Shown here: piece after piece, positions 13,892 through 26,133 of the stretch
Layout: every line of letters begins with the position of its first letter
How positions within the stretch are numbered: the stretch's first letter is position 1
From: Peromyscus leucopus
Taxonomy: Eukaryota > Chordata > Mammalia > Rodentia > Cricetidae
Assembly: GCF_004664715.2 (NCBI RefSeq)
Contig: NC_051069.1
Location: 14,910,231-14,974,230, forward strand
DNA length: 64,000 bases
Direction of reading: 5' to 3'
The notes under the pieces: generated by a model
Seen by the model: the letters and a program-made list of their open reading frames with translations, nothing else
Told to the model about the DNA's origin: nothing
Databases searched by the model: none
Position numbers and translations under genes: made by a program

Positions 13892-14130
13892 CACTGGTTC
13901 TCAACCTTCCAAGTGCTGCTGCGGCCCTTTAACACAGTTTCTCATGTTGTCATGACCCCCAACCATTAAATTATTCCGTTGCTACTTCATAACTGTAATT
14001 GTGCTACTGTTATGAGTCATAATGTAAATACATCTGATGTGCAGGATATCTGATATGCAACCCCTATGAAAGTGGGTTTCATATTCATTCAACCCAAGGG
14101 ATTTCGACCCACAGGTTGAAGACCATTGCA
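13892..14130 (+). mobile_element. URR1-type non-autonomous hAT transposon
   Basis: The terminal inverted repeats are 'actggttctcaacctt' at the left and 'aggttgaagaccattgca' at the right. The middle has the recognisable 'ttccgttgctacttcataac' and 'ggatatctgatatgcaaccc'. It is flanked by 'ttagag' on both sides, which fits part of an 8-bp hAT target duplication. It carries no coding capacity. The family assignment is from memory. Confidence 0.85.
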
Positions 14131-14460
14131 TTAGAGCGTCACCTTGGTCTTAGACAGTGGGCAGGGTGGCCTTGACAGTAGAGGACACTTTCTGTGGAGG
14201 GAACTAAGCCCTGGAGGAGGCAAAGTCCTGCAGAGTCAGCAGCCAAGGCCAAGCTGGAATCCTGCTCTCCACAGCATGTTCCAGACTTTCTGCTCTAGCA
14301 GTTAGCACCAGGGTAGGGGTGAGGGGATGACCAGCCGCACCCCTGCCCAGGCAGACTCACAATTTGCAAGCTCTGCCTCAGTCCCTTGAAAGGGGAGTCC
14401 TCATTACTTTCTTGGCCCCTGGGATAGGATCACAAGGAAGTAGTTTGCTTCCTGGTGGCA

Positions 14461-14506
14461 TGATATGATATGATATGATATGATATGATATGATATGATA
14501 TGATAT
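14461..14506 (+). repeat. (TGATA)9 pentanucleotide repeat
   Basis: Nine perfect TGATA units. Each junction reads as a GATA word. Confidence 0.98.
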
Positions 14507-14737
14507 AGCATACCAAGAGCAGCCAAGACAGGTTACCCAGTGTTCAGCTGACCCCCACAGGGAGGGGCACTGAGTGGTTTGAGAGCCAGGCTGGCGCGAA
14601 GTTGGGGTTGTCAGAGTGCAGAGTTCAGGACAAACCCTTGTGACCCACTAGAACTGGCTCGTGAGACTTAGAAGAAACGTTGCAAAAAAACTCCCAGCAC
14701 ATGAGTAAACCCTCCCATATGCTGCCTGAAGAACGAT

Positions 14738-14738
<1 letters not shown>

Positions 14739-14787
<49 letters not shown>
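14739..14787 (+). repeat. (GT)n microsatellite
   Basis: A pure dinucleotide run of about 24 units. Confidence 0.96.
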
Positions 14788-14790
<3 letters not shown>

Positions 14791-15404
14791 ACACCAACAA
14801 AGTGCCACCGCCAGACTTTAGACTCAGGCTTGAGTTCCAATTCACCGCCTCCTCCTGTTCCTGCGGGAGTCATGTTACTTTTCTGTTTCCTCATCTGTAG
14901 AAGGGCCATAATGCCTCCCTCGAAAGATGATTGTGGAGATCAAGTGACATGCTGGCTTCCCTGCAGTCCTGGGAGGCTTCCTGGAGGAGACAGGATCCCC
15001 CAAACTCCTTAAAAACAGACAACTTGGAAGGTCCCCTGGCTTTAGTCCTGAAGGACCCTGACCTGCCACCTGCAGGAGGCAGGCTTTGTTGATCCCTGGT
15101 TCTGAGTCAGGTCTGGCCTCTCAGAACCCTCAGGCAGACAAGAACAACATAATGAGTACTAAGTTATCGGGTGAGGAGGGTACACAAATTGGCTCCCTCT
15201 GGGAAAGCTAAAGAAACAGAGGAGGAGATGATACCATTGCCCTTGGTATCCTGAGAACTGGTGCCAAGGACCCCTCAAAAACCCAAATCTGTAGATGCCC
15301 AAGTTCTTTATATATTGGTATGGTGTTTGCACAGAACCTGTGTAATCTTTCTTTATAATAATTAAATATAATACATCATAATATATAATAATTAAAATTA
15401 TTAT

Positions 15405-15530
15405 TATTATTAAGAGATAAGGTCTTACTAGACATCCAGGCTGGCCTCAAACTTGTGATCCCCCTGTCTCAGCCTCCTAAGTGTTTGGATTACAGGAATA
15501 TGCATCGGCACTTGGTTCTTTAACTCATCT
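15405..15530 (-). repeat. B1-like SINE, old
   Basis: It contains 'catccaggctggcctcaaac', 'gtctcagcctcctaag' and 'ggattacagg', the reverse complement of a B1 body. It is followed by AT-rich DNA and, at about 15640-15705, a piece of an ID/B4 head. Confidence 0.7.
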
Positions 15531-15798
15531 CTAGATTTCTTACAGTACCTAACGCAACGCAGGTACAATGTAGATAGTTGCACTGTATTGTTCGGAGACT
15601 CAAAAAGTCTATACAGTCAGTGCAGATGCAATTTTATTTTAGTGTTCGCAAGGTGCCAGAGATCGAGCCCAGTTCTTGAGCATGTCAAGCATGCCAACCC
15701 CAGAAACTATTTTTTCCAAAGGTTTAAAAACATATTTTAAAATATATATTTAATTTAATATATTTTTAATCAAAGGCTGATTGAATCAATGAACGTGG

Positions 15799-15840
<42 letters not shown>
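15799..15840 (+). repeat. (CA)n microsatellite
   Basis: About 21 pure CA units. Confidence 0.96.
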
Positions 15841-15843
<3 letters not shown>

Positions 15844-16734
15844 GGTCAGGATAGTAAAGTAGGAAGGTAGGTAATGGAAAGTTCTAGTTCTGGTGACCTT
15901 CAGCTGTGGGACTTGACCTGTGCAGCTCCATTCCTGGGTCATAAGGACTGGGGAAGAAGCCCTGACAGAAGTATAGATCAGTTGTGACATACATAGAAGC
16001 ACAGAACAGGAGCTCAGGAAGCTGGATCCTCAGGCAGGTTACTGGCAGAGACAAGGCTGGAGAGGACAGCTGGGCAAAGACACGGGGCTTTGGAGATGGT
16101 GGTTTCTTTGGAGGACTTGGAGACTACTGGGGAGGTGGTGAGCTGGGGGGCAGGTGAGGGCCTGGTTATGGCGCCCCCCCTCTCCCCACAGCAGAAAGCG
16201 TGCCTCAAGTCATTGCAGCTGAATTGGGTGAGCATGGCGAGTGTAGACATTATTTTAATCTTCCTCTTACAGAGTAATTGCTTTCTGTCTCCTGGTGTTC
16301 CTGAAGAGACTTCCCTCCCAGCGAGATGGCTTTCTAGGCTCCTCTCTCTGCCAGGAGACAAGACAGCTGGGCCAGCTCCATGCTGCATTAACACACTGCA
16401 AATGTGATTTCATGGCCTCAAATGAGATTAGGGCCAAAGGCTCTGCTCTCTAGTGGAGGCAGCAGGCAGCCTGGGCAGGAGTAGCCAGTGCTGAGCTGGA
16501 GGTCTGAGAGAGAGCCATGGCAGGCTCAGGCTGCCTGAATAAGCAGTTTCCTCTAATTGGAGCTCCTCAGACCTTCTGTTGTATCCTGGCTGCAGTGCCA
16601 ACCTTTAGACTTATCCTGGGGTGGGTGCTCTGGGCTCTAACGCCCCACTAACCCCAGGTTGCCTATAGGCACTTCAGTAAGGGAGGGTGCTGTGATGAAT
16701 ACCAATTCTTTAGTGTGGCTTCAACATTCTCAAC

Positions 16735-16805
16735 CTCCTCTCCTCCTCCTCCTCCTCCTCCTCCTCTTCCTCCTCCTCCTCTTCCTCTTCCTCCTTTTCC
16801 TCCTT
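16735..16805 (+). repeat. (TCC)n pyrimidine tract
   Basis: A TCC/TTCC run of about 70 bp, directly before a B4-type SINE. Confidence 0.93.
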
Positions 16806-16809
16806 TCAA

Positions 16810-16985
16810 CAGGTAACCCAGCCTAGGCTTAAGCATGCCGTGTAGCCTTGAACTTCATATCCTCCTTGGCCTAAGTGGTGGGATCACAGGAATGTGCCAC
16901 CATGCCCAGTTTTATGCAGTGCTGGGGACCGAGTTGTGTATGCTAGGCGAACACTCTAGCAACTGAGCTCCATTCCTAGCTCTAG
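16810..16985 (-). repeat. B4-type SINE
   Basis: It contains 'ggtaacccagcctaggc', 'gaatgtgccaccatgccc' and 'actgagctccattcctag', the reverse complement of a B1-like body plus ID head. The edges are approximate. Confidence 0.7.
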
Positions 16986-17007
16986 TTCCCTTGTCTTTAA
17001 AATGAGA

Positions 17008-17168
17008 ACTACAGGGCAGCGTGGTGGCACACACCCATAATCCCAGCACGCGGGAAGCAGAGGCCATACAAGCACCACAAGTTTAAGGCCGGCCTGGACT
17101 ATATAGGGAGTTCTAGGCCAGCCAAGGCTACACAGCAAGGACTTGTCTCAAAACAACAACAATAAATA
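17008..17168 (+). repeat. B1 SINE
   Basis: The stretch reads 'gcgtggtggcacacacccat', 'aatcccagcacgcgggaagc' and 'ggccggcctggactatat', with an AACAAC tail. It is a 7SL-derived B1. Confidence 0.88.
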
Positions 17169-18949
17169 CATAGGAACTAGACGGAGGATTAATCTATAAA
17201 AAGTGCATAGAACTATTCTGTGACATTCTAGGTATCCACTGAATGTTAGTCATTCTGAGATCTGCAGATGCTCTCCACTCTTGTGGGGAGAGAGGCACCA
17301 AGGGGTACCACACTAGAGAAACAAGTATCACTATCCCAGGCTAATGTAGAAGGGGGGGGGGAAGCGTTCAGTGCTAATGTATCTCCTCCCTCACCGAGCA
17401 CCTACCTGATACAGACTTTGTGCTGGGCTGCCCCTGAGACCTAGCTTCCCCGGGCACGGTTCCTGCCCTCAAGGAAGGCAGACCCTGTCCTAGAGACGTA
17501 AATAGTGGGCCATGAGCTCTGGTGGGGATGTCTGTGGGTTGTGGGTCTGATACCATTATGTGGGAAAGAAAGTGGGGTCAGGTTTCAGGGAAGATTTGGT
17601 GGTGGTTAACTGTCCATGATTTCAGCCAGGGAAGGACTGTCAGACAGATAGAGCAGCGTCCATATGGTCCCGAAGGCTGAAGAGACCATTGCCTACTCAG
17701 GGGAGGCTGGAGTATATATAGCGGGTGGAGGGAGGAGAGGTGGACGGACATTCTTGGGGCATGCAGGCCAGGCTGGTGGAAGAGGTGGGGCTGAGAGGAC
17801 CCAAAAGGATGCTGAAGATTGGTTGATCCACAAAAGCCTCCTTCTAAATAGACACCCTCCACCTTGGCAGGGGACCTACCACCTCTGCCCCTGCCTAATG
17901 GAAGGGAATAGAGGGTAGCTTCCTCGCTTACCCTTTATTCAATCACTTGTTAACGAGTTATCGATTCTTTTAAAAGAAAAATGTTCAAAAGCCACGCTGC
18001 ATCTTTAGCACAGTGATTTATGAGTTGACAGTGGGACCTGAGCTGCCTTCGATGGGAGCTCTGGTTACTCAACACTGAGAAGAATCTTCCAATGGGGCAA
18101 TCAATCAATGTGCCTGCTAAGCAGATGGAAGCAGAACCAGCCAATATGAGTACTACTCTCTGTGAGGTCACCCCTGTGTCTGCTGGAGGCAAAGCCAGGG
18201 CCATGGGTGCTCTCTATCACATAAACTTGTAGAAATGAGAGGCTGCCCAGCTCCTCCTGGCCCCCATTCTCTTGTCTAATACTCTCTGTCCCTCTAGTCA
18301 GTCAATGCAGCTGCTTAGCTGGTGAGAACACTGAGGCTACTAAGGTCAGAGTGGCTAGAGCAAACTGGGGCTAAAGGTGGGTCCCGCTGATTTCAAGACA
18401 TCATGTGTTTTGTAGCTACAGTCTCTCCTGCTCACTTGCCAGTGCTTGGCCTAATTGTCCTGGGCACTAGAAGCCGCTAGACCAAGGGGCCACAAGACAC
18501 GGTCACAGAAGCTGTCACAGAGATGGCCTGGAACAAAACGTGAACACACCAGTTCAGCCCAATTGCCATTTACTGGGGTTCCCCTTGCATACTGAGGGAC
18601 TGAAGCGAGACGGAAGTAGTCTCTTAGACCCTCCACTACTAACTGTGGCCGAAACGGCCATAGGTCCTGTCATTGCAGCCTGCATCCACAGGGCTTGACC
18701 CCAACTGGACCAGGGCCACGTCAAGACTACCAGCCACAGCTCAGTGGTCCTGTGCCTGCCTGCTGGGGGACAGGGACAAACGATGTTAGTGTTGGGTACC
18801 AGCAGCCTCCTCCAGACGCCAGGCCACTCTGTTCAGATGAGCTTCCAAGACACACCAGCATGCTCTTTTTGGATGCCACCTTCTAGCTGGTGGTCCTGAG
18901 CCATCTGCCTGCCCTATTCAAAAGGTTAGGAAGGGCTGAGGAGTGGTTC

Positions 18950-19068
18950 CATAGGAGAGGGCTTACATACCATGGCCTAGGTCAATTGCCCCATAGCAGA
19001 GGGCTTGCTACCATGGCCTAGGTCAATTGCCCCATAGGAGAGGGCTTGCTACCCTGGCCTAGGGTCAA
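18950..19068 (+). repeat. Three tandem copies of a ~45-bp unit
   Basis: The unit runs 'ataggagagggcttac...ccatggcctaggtcaattgcccc' in pieces and repeats three times. The third copy is diverged ('accctggcctagggtcaac'). Confidence 0.92.
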
Positions 19069-19239
19069 CGCCAGCACCAAACATTCACAACAAAAACAAC
19101 CCACAGATAGTCGTGTCTGGTCTTAACGCTCTCCGCGTTTCCCTGATTTTGAAAGAGAAGTCAGGAGAATGCAACTCCTTCTCCCAAAGGGAAGGGAGAG
19201 CCTGCAGGACCTGCTGGCTGTGCTTACAGACTTCCCAAC

Positions 19240-19440
19240 CAGCAGGCCTGGATTCAAATCCCAGCTCCGTCTTCAGAGCCAGGTGACCTTAGGCAGGTCT
19301 CTTTCCTCAGGGCATCTCCTCTTCATTTGACGAAGAGAGTGGTAAAGGTTGTTTCCAAGTGTCATAATGTGAGGCTTAACTGAGCCAGTTATATAGCTGC
19401 TGGGAAGAGGCCCCAGTCAGTACGCGTCCATTAAATGCTG
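19240..19440 (+). repeat. MIR-like ancient SINE
   Basis: It contains 'tggattcaaatcccagctcc', 'gtgaccttaggcaggtctct', 'ttcctcagggcatc' and 'gaggcttaactgagccagtt', all typical of a long MIR. Confidence 0.75.
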
Positions 19441-21409
19441 GGGTGTACAAAGGTGCCCGGGAGAGGATGATGACAGCGGTGATTGTAGGATGTCAAGTGT
19501 GAACACAGACCTACACGAGGGACTCATAACAGCTGCCTCGGGTTTCTGTGGGACAAGAAGGGCGTTGTCAGATCAAGCAACCTTGCGACCCCAGGCTTGA
19601 AGGGCAAGAGTTGGGAACATGAACTCAGCCCAAAGGGCAGCTTTCTGGGACAGCAGCCCAAGTGGCCTTGGGTGCGGGGATGAAGTTCCCCAGATCCCTG
19701 CAGGCACCTCAAGGAAGCTCAGCCCAGCTAGAAGGCAGTGTGGTCATCGCCAAGGATCACCTACTGAGGCACGGAACAGTGGAAAAGGAAGAAAGGATCT
19801 GGGGTGCAAATGAGAGGCGCCTCAGTCTCAGCCAGAGGTGGGTTCTCTTATGGCATCTGGGCCTCACCCACCGTCTAGGATGGCCAGCGAGTTCAGGGCC
19901 CACTACCCACCACTGTTTCCCAGTGCTGATTACAGATGCATGCAGCCGTGCCCTGATTTTTACATGGGTGCTAGGGATTTGAACTCAGGTCCTCAGGCTC
20001 ACAAGGCAAGCACTTTGTCCAGCTGTGTTTATGGCTGGGCAGAAGGAAGATTCTAAATACCCAAAGAGGCTAGATGGCTACTGATTCAAGAGCAACGGAA
20101 CTTTACGGCGACTTCTCTGAGGGCAGTGATTAGGTCTCCCAGGCTGTGCTAGGAACTACAAGGCACTGGGCCCACAGTGCCGTGGGCCAGTCACAGGCAG
20201 CAGGAACCGGAAAGCGGGAACTGGACACCAGGCAGTTCTGAGGAAAGAGAGGAGGGCTTTTGACTCCACCCTGCTGCCTTGCATCTGGGTGACTGATTCT
20301 GCCCTGTGATGTCATACAGTGTTGCCTAGGAGATCAGACTGAATGGAAAACTCTGTACTTTCCCAGGACTGGGCAGAGCAAGGATCACCCCACTTCACCC
20401 TCCTGAGGGTGCCAAGAATCAATTCCCTAACTCCCTGCTCAGCTGGCCATGGCCCAAATACCCCCAAGCACCTCCACCCACAAGATCTCTCACTTCTGAG
20501 GAAGATCCAGATTGCATACACCCACTCATCCTTCCCCTACCCGGTCCAGCCCCCAAAGCCAGTGTGTGGCACTCATGGGACCACACTGATGGGCAAAGAC
20601 TCAAGGCACCTGGGCCAGCTGTCTGGCAGGGCCAACCGATGACTGAGTGATCACCTGCCAAGACCCAGTGCTGACCCGAACCCCCAAGATTGTTCAGTGA
20701 ACACTCCTGCCCCCAAGAGGATGGGACGACAAAAGACAAAGGTAAGGGCAGAGTCTGTAACAGCTGCGTGGCCTCACCCTCTTTCTCTGATGCCGACCAA
20801 AGTGTCCCTTCCCTGGGCTTCAGTCCCTGCCGTAAAACGGGAGTGGTGGTTTGGATGCTCTGTCCTCTGAGGCTGTCAGAGATGAAATGCAGGGTCTCAA
20901 AGGGTGACTTGGCCTGCCCGAGAGCCCACTGATGGTGCCCGTCAGCCACCATACCATCCTTGGTTGCGTGGCTCTCCCTTCTTCTCTCGCCTCATCCTGG
21001 CCTTCACCTTGAACACAGAACTTGACCTTCTGCAAAGAAGCGGTTTTGGGAGGAGTCTGTTTTGGTTGCTGCCGTCTCCCCGGCCCTCAGAACAGTGCAC
21101 AGGACAGATAGGAGCTCAATAAAGAGATGTGGAAGAGCAGCAAAAACCTGCCAGGAGGGGACCAGAGCCACACAACGCCAACCATTCAACATAAGGGCTC
21201 GCTTACCTCTCACCAGCCAGACCTGTGGCTGTGCCATTTATCTGTAAGGACAGACCAGAGGCAGTGGGCGCATGCTAGGGATGCCTGCCTTACAATATCA
21301 TATATTCGTATATCCTTGATGTGTGTACAGGTGTGTGTGCATGAGTGCGTGCATGCAGGCTAGAAGCAGACATCAAATGTCTTCGTTTATCACTCCCGCC
21401 CCTTGTATT

Positions 21410-21745
21410 TTTTGAGTCAGGGTCTCTCACTGAACCTGGAGCTCACTGAGTAGCTAGAGTGGCTGGCCATTGAGCTCCAGGGATCTAGGATGCCTTTCTA
21501 TATCCCCCACCTCTAACCCTACCAGCACTGGGATCACAGAGTCAGGCTGCCATGTGCCTAGATTTTGTGTGGGTGCTGGGGATCTGAATTCTGCTCCACA
21601 TGCTTGTTTTCAGTTTTTCTATATTTTTGCCCCTTTTTATTTTCTTGTTGATTATTACTATATATGCTCAGAACAATACCTGGCATACAGTAGGAGCTCA
21701 ATAAAGTTGTCCTAGCAAGCACTTTACCCACTGATCCATGCCCAG
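21410..21745 (-). repeat. B4-like SINE, interrupted
   Basis: The first part reads 'gagtcagggtctctcactga' and 'gtgtgggtgctggggatctg'. The expected end, 'gcaagcactttacccactga', is found only after about 100 bp of other sequence ending 'agtaggagctcaataaagtt'. The SINE therefore appears to be interrupted by an older L2/MIR-like piece, or two elements overlap. Confidence 0.6.
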
Positions 21746-21884
21746 CCCCCTCATTTTAACTTCTTTTGCCATTCCTCGGCTCGTGACTTTTTTATTGGGG
21801 TAATATTTCCAAATTTCAGTGCACTTTGTTCTCTAGAAACATTCATTCTGTTTTACTTATGGAGCTTTCTCCCGTCATCTTCTT

Positions 21885-22152
21885 TTCTTTCTTTTTTTTT
21901 CCCTTTGCTTTCTGATACAGGGTCTCACTGTGTGGCCCTAGTTGGCCCAGAACTCATGTAGACCAGGCAAGCCTTCAGATTTGTGGTGATCCTCCTCCCT
22001 CTGCCTCCTAAGTGATGGGATCCCAGGCAAGAGCTGCCGAGCCTGGTTATAATCCACACCGTAAGGCTTCTCTCCCTGTGCTGAAGATTGAATGCAAGGG
22101 TCTTGTGCAGGACAGGGAGGCTCTCTCCCTGCAAGCTATCTCCCCAGCCTGA
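21885..22152 (-). repeat. B4-type SINE
   Basis: It contains 'gatacagggtctcactgtgt', 'cctcctaagtgatgggatc' and 'aagctatctccccagcct', the reverse complement of a B1-like body plus ID head. Confidence 0.7.
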
Positions 22153-22216
22153 ATTTCTAAAAACTATAGTCAAACCTATCAGTTATCTTCCCTATGATTT
22201 CTGACATTTTAAGTAT

Positions 22217-22231
22217 GTTTTGTGTGTGTGC

Positions 22232-22294
<63 letters not shown>
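22217..22294 (+). repeat. (GT)/(GCGT) alternating purine-pyrimidine run
   Basis: TGTG units, then CGTG units, then TGTG units form 78 bp of strictly alternating purine and pyrimidine. Confidence 0.95.
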
Positions 22295-22295
<1 letters not shown>

Positions 22296-22629
22296 CTAAG
22301 GATCCAGCCTCAGGCCTTGTACATGCTCAGTATGTGCTCTCCCACTGAGCAGCACCTCGGCCCTGGGTCACGGTGTGAAAAGGTGCTCCTGCGTCAGGCA
22401 CTCCAACTCCTTGCTATTTCCAGTCAGTCCTGAGGCTGCAAGCCCTATGGGCAGGCATAGTAACCCAGAAAACAAACGTGTCTGCATAAAGAAGCATGAA
22501 AAGAGCGGAGAGGTCTCATATCCTGAGTCCTTTTCTTCAGTATAAAGGGGTTTTACCAGCTATCCTAGTACCCAGGCAAGGTCGGTCATCAAAACTAGAA
22601 GGATTGTGAAATACCGGGGATTTTTTTTC

Positions 22630-22978
22630 TTCTGTTTGTTTGGGGTTTTGTTGTTGTTGTTGTTATTGGTGGTGGTGGTGGTGGTGGTGTGTGTGGAGTT
22701 CAGAGGATGACCTTTAGAAACTGGTATTCTCCTACCTTGTTCTGAAGCAAGATCTCTCTTGTCGTTTCTGTCCATCCCACATGCAGGGTAATGAGTGACC
22801 TGTGAGTTTCTGGGCAGTTTTCTTGTCTCCATCCTCCATCCTGCCTCAGCAGTGCTAAGACTACAGATGCTTGACACCTCCCCTGGATTTTTATATGGGT
22901 TATAGGGATCCGACTCAGGTTGTCAGGCTTATGCAGCAAGAATAACTTTTGCTTGCTAAGCCATCTCACCGGCCTGAG
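22630..22978 (-). repeat. B3/B4-type SINE with GTT/GGT run
   Basis: A TTG/GGT run (about 22648-22690) leads into 'agttcagaggatgaccttt', 'ggatccgactcaggttg' and 'gctaagccatctcaccggcc', the reverse complement of a tRNA-type rodent SINE. Confidence 0.65.
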
Positions 22979-25498
22979 AGGTCATTTTTTAAGCCCAACA
23001 TTCACCAGAGTCTAATAATTTGCCCAAATGGCATATCAGGGTCACAAGACCCTCTCAGGCCAGCATCCCTCTTGAGGACCCAACTCAGCCTCTTCAGCTG
23101 GTCTGCTTTCAGATGTGGACCCTTCTGGGAGAGAGATACAGGCTTCTTAGCTTTCCATGGCTCCCCAGATCACTGGAACAGCAGATAGGATAGAGTGAAT
23201 CTCATTCATCCCTCTCCCTGGCAGAACCCCCTGAAACCCGCTGAAACCCTGACTCATCTGCTACTGGTCCCATTGCCTACTCACACCCCTCTCCTTCCTC
23301 ACACACCCAACACTGTCCTAAGCAATGAGCATTCTGGGACATCTGCTGGCTACTCCTGACCAGTGGAGGACAAGTATACTTGCATGGATGGACAAGATGT
23401 TGGGATTAGCAGCTTCCAAGCCTTCCCAGGGCCTGAGTCCTGAGGGGTAGCTGAGGGAACTCGGCTTGGAAACCTGCAGACTTTGTGCTTACCACCAGCC
23501 CCTTGTCTGTGGTCTGTGAAACTGTATTCTGCTGATTTCTGTATCTTAACAGTGTTGCATGAGTGAGTGAGAGGGGGGCCTGAGAGGTTATGATGAGCTT
23601 GGAGCTCTGCTCTCATGGAAAAAGATTCTCTGCCCAGGATCGGCATCTTTACCCACAATTCCCTCCATGTATGTATGTATGTATGTAAAATTTCCTATTG
23701 CTCTACTCTTCAGTGTGACCAGGGGCAGAGATACTGGTCCTGATGTAAGGACACCATGAGGAAGGAATGAGGCAAAATGAAGGCTGGCAGCCCTGGCTCA
23801 TCTCGTGTCCGCCCCCTACAGGTCATACCTTGGGTCCAGCCTCCCAGGCCCTAGGCCCCGCATGTCCATGGGGTCCATGCCTGCTGACCTCACCAGGAGA
23901 TGCCTGTCTAGCAGCTGGCCTCAAGCACACAGACGAAGCACAAGCAGCGCTTCTGTAAGCTGTGTTTCCTGGACGGCTGTCCTGAGAGGCGGGCGTGGAG
24001 TAGATGGGGAAGGAAGACACCCAATCTCTGGACCTGGCAGAGGCCTGGTGGCCTCCGGGGTTGCCAAGGACTCATAGAAGCCCTTGGACAACGGCCATGG
24101 GAAGGAACCTTTACTTCTGTGGCCCCAGGGTGCCCGCCCATGGCAGGCTTGTGTCCTCACAGCCGCAAGGATGTTCATCTGGCAGCACAAAGGAAGTCAC
24201 TCACCAATCCTAGCCTGACTTCCCGGAACCTTAGACACACCGAGCCCTGGAAAAGCTGAATCGCAAATCATTCTAGACATTCCCACTGGTGTGCAGGGAG
24301 ACAGGCTCTGAGCGGGAGCATCTCAGAAGGGACAAAGGTGCTGTGACCTAGGTCTCTTGGCTTGTCAGCTGATGTCACCCCTATAGCAATCAGAACACAG
24401 GAAAGCAAGCTTGCAGGGTGGGGTGACCGCAGGGTGTAGCAGGGCACACGGTGGGAGCAGGACGAGGACGAGGGAAGTCCTCTGACCTAGAGGAGTCTGT
24501 GAGTGCTCCCCCTCCCCCACCTAGCAAGGCTCCCCCACCCTTCCACCCACACTTTGCCATGCAGGGGGGCGGGCAGCTCTCATCAACACCTCTGCAGATG
24601 GTGACAGGCCCTGCTGGGTCCTGTGGGGGGAGGGAGCGGGTTCACTCCTCAGTCACAGGCAGAGGAGGCCTCTGTGGAACTGGAATGTCTAGGGCTGGGG
24701 AGCCCTGTTCTCACCTCCTAATGAGACAACTTGTGAGGCAGGGACCACAGCCTACAGCAATCGAGGGGTGTGGTAGGGATGGGGGGGGGCTTAGAGTCTT
24801 CTGGAAAGAGCTGCCCAGGCAAAGGGAATACCAGGACAAGGGCTGTGGAGGGGGGGGGGGGCTGGGGATGAGTAAGGGGGTTGTTTGTGGCTCCTGCTGG
24901 GGTCACCCATGCAGTACCATGGCTCTGAGAATCTAATTAAGTGTCATTCATAAATGTTCCCAGGGTAAGCCATGCTGTTTCCTTTTCCCATGCTAGGGGG
25001 CAGGAGGGTGGAGCAGAGTGGTGGTTCCTGCCTGGCCCCAGCCCTCAGTGTCCCGTGGGATGGGTGTGAGATGACACAGGTGACCTGAGGTGGAGGAAAG
25101 AAGAAAGGTGGCACTGAGGATTTACACACAGAGGCGCCTGCAGAAGCTTCTGGAGGGTCTGTGCTCTTGCCAGCTAAGGTGGCCTGACTTCTGTTGCAGT
25201 AGGGGACACACCAAAGGCCAGGGAAGAAGCAAGGGAGACCCTGGGGGACACACAGTGTGTGAAACAGAGCTAGGGAGAAAATGGCTTCCTAGGCTACTGT
25301 TCCGTAGTTCAGGAAGCAGGGTAATGTTACAGAGAAGAAAAGGTACTGGGAGGAATAGACAGTCAGGCCCACCCAGCCTACATCCCACAGGCTGTACGCA
25401 GCCTCCTGCAGCCAAGACTCTCTGTGAGCACAGTTCAACACAAAATCATAGACTTACTTAAAACATAAAGTTTCTATTTGACTGTATTTTATTTACTA

Positions 25499-25502
<4 letters not shown>

Positions 25503-25547
<45 letters not shown>
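25503..25547 (+). repeat. (GT)n microsatellite
   Basis: About 22 pure GT units, less than 450 bp before the exon 3 acceptor. Confidence 0.96.
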
Positions 25548-25664
25548 AAATCAGAAGAAAACTATTTTAGAAGTCAGTTTTCTCTTTCCACCATGGGTTT
25601 CTGGAATCTAGCTCAGGTCATCAGGCTTACACAGCAAAGGGTGAGCCAATTCACTGACCAATCA

Positions 25665-25805
25665 TTTTGCAACAAGGTCTCATATAACCCAGGTTGGTCT
25701 CAAACTGGAGTAGCTGAAGATGACCTTGAACTTCTGATCCTTCTGGTCCTCCTGCCTTTACCTCTTAAGGGCTGGGATTATAAATGTGCACCACCCTCAG
25801 CGGTT
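25665..25805 (-). repeat. B1-like SINE
   Basis: It contains 'caaggtctcatataaccc', 'ctgggattataaatgtgcac' and 'caccctcagc', the reverse complement of an old B1. Confidence 0.7.
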
Positions 25806-25899
25806 TTTATGAAATTTCTTCCTGATTTTTGTTTTGCAATTAAATACATGGTTCCCTAGCCAAAATTACGATGTCAAAAAGCTTCCAAACGCCTGGTAG

Positions 25900-26133
<234 letters not shown>

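Noticed and set aside
20419..20952. 177-codon minus-strand frame in intron 2
   Set aside because: No similarity and no start or splice signals. Frames of this length occur by chance in GC-rich, stop-poor DNA.
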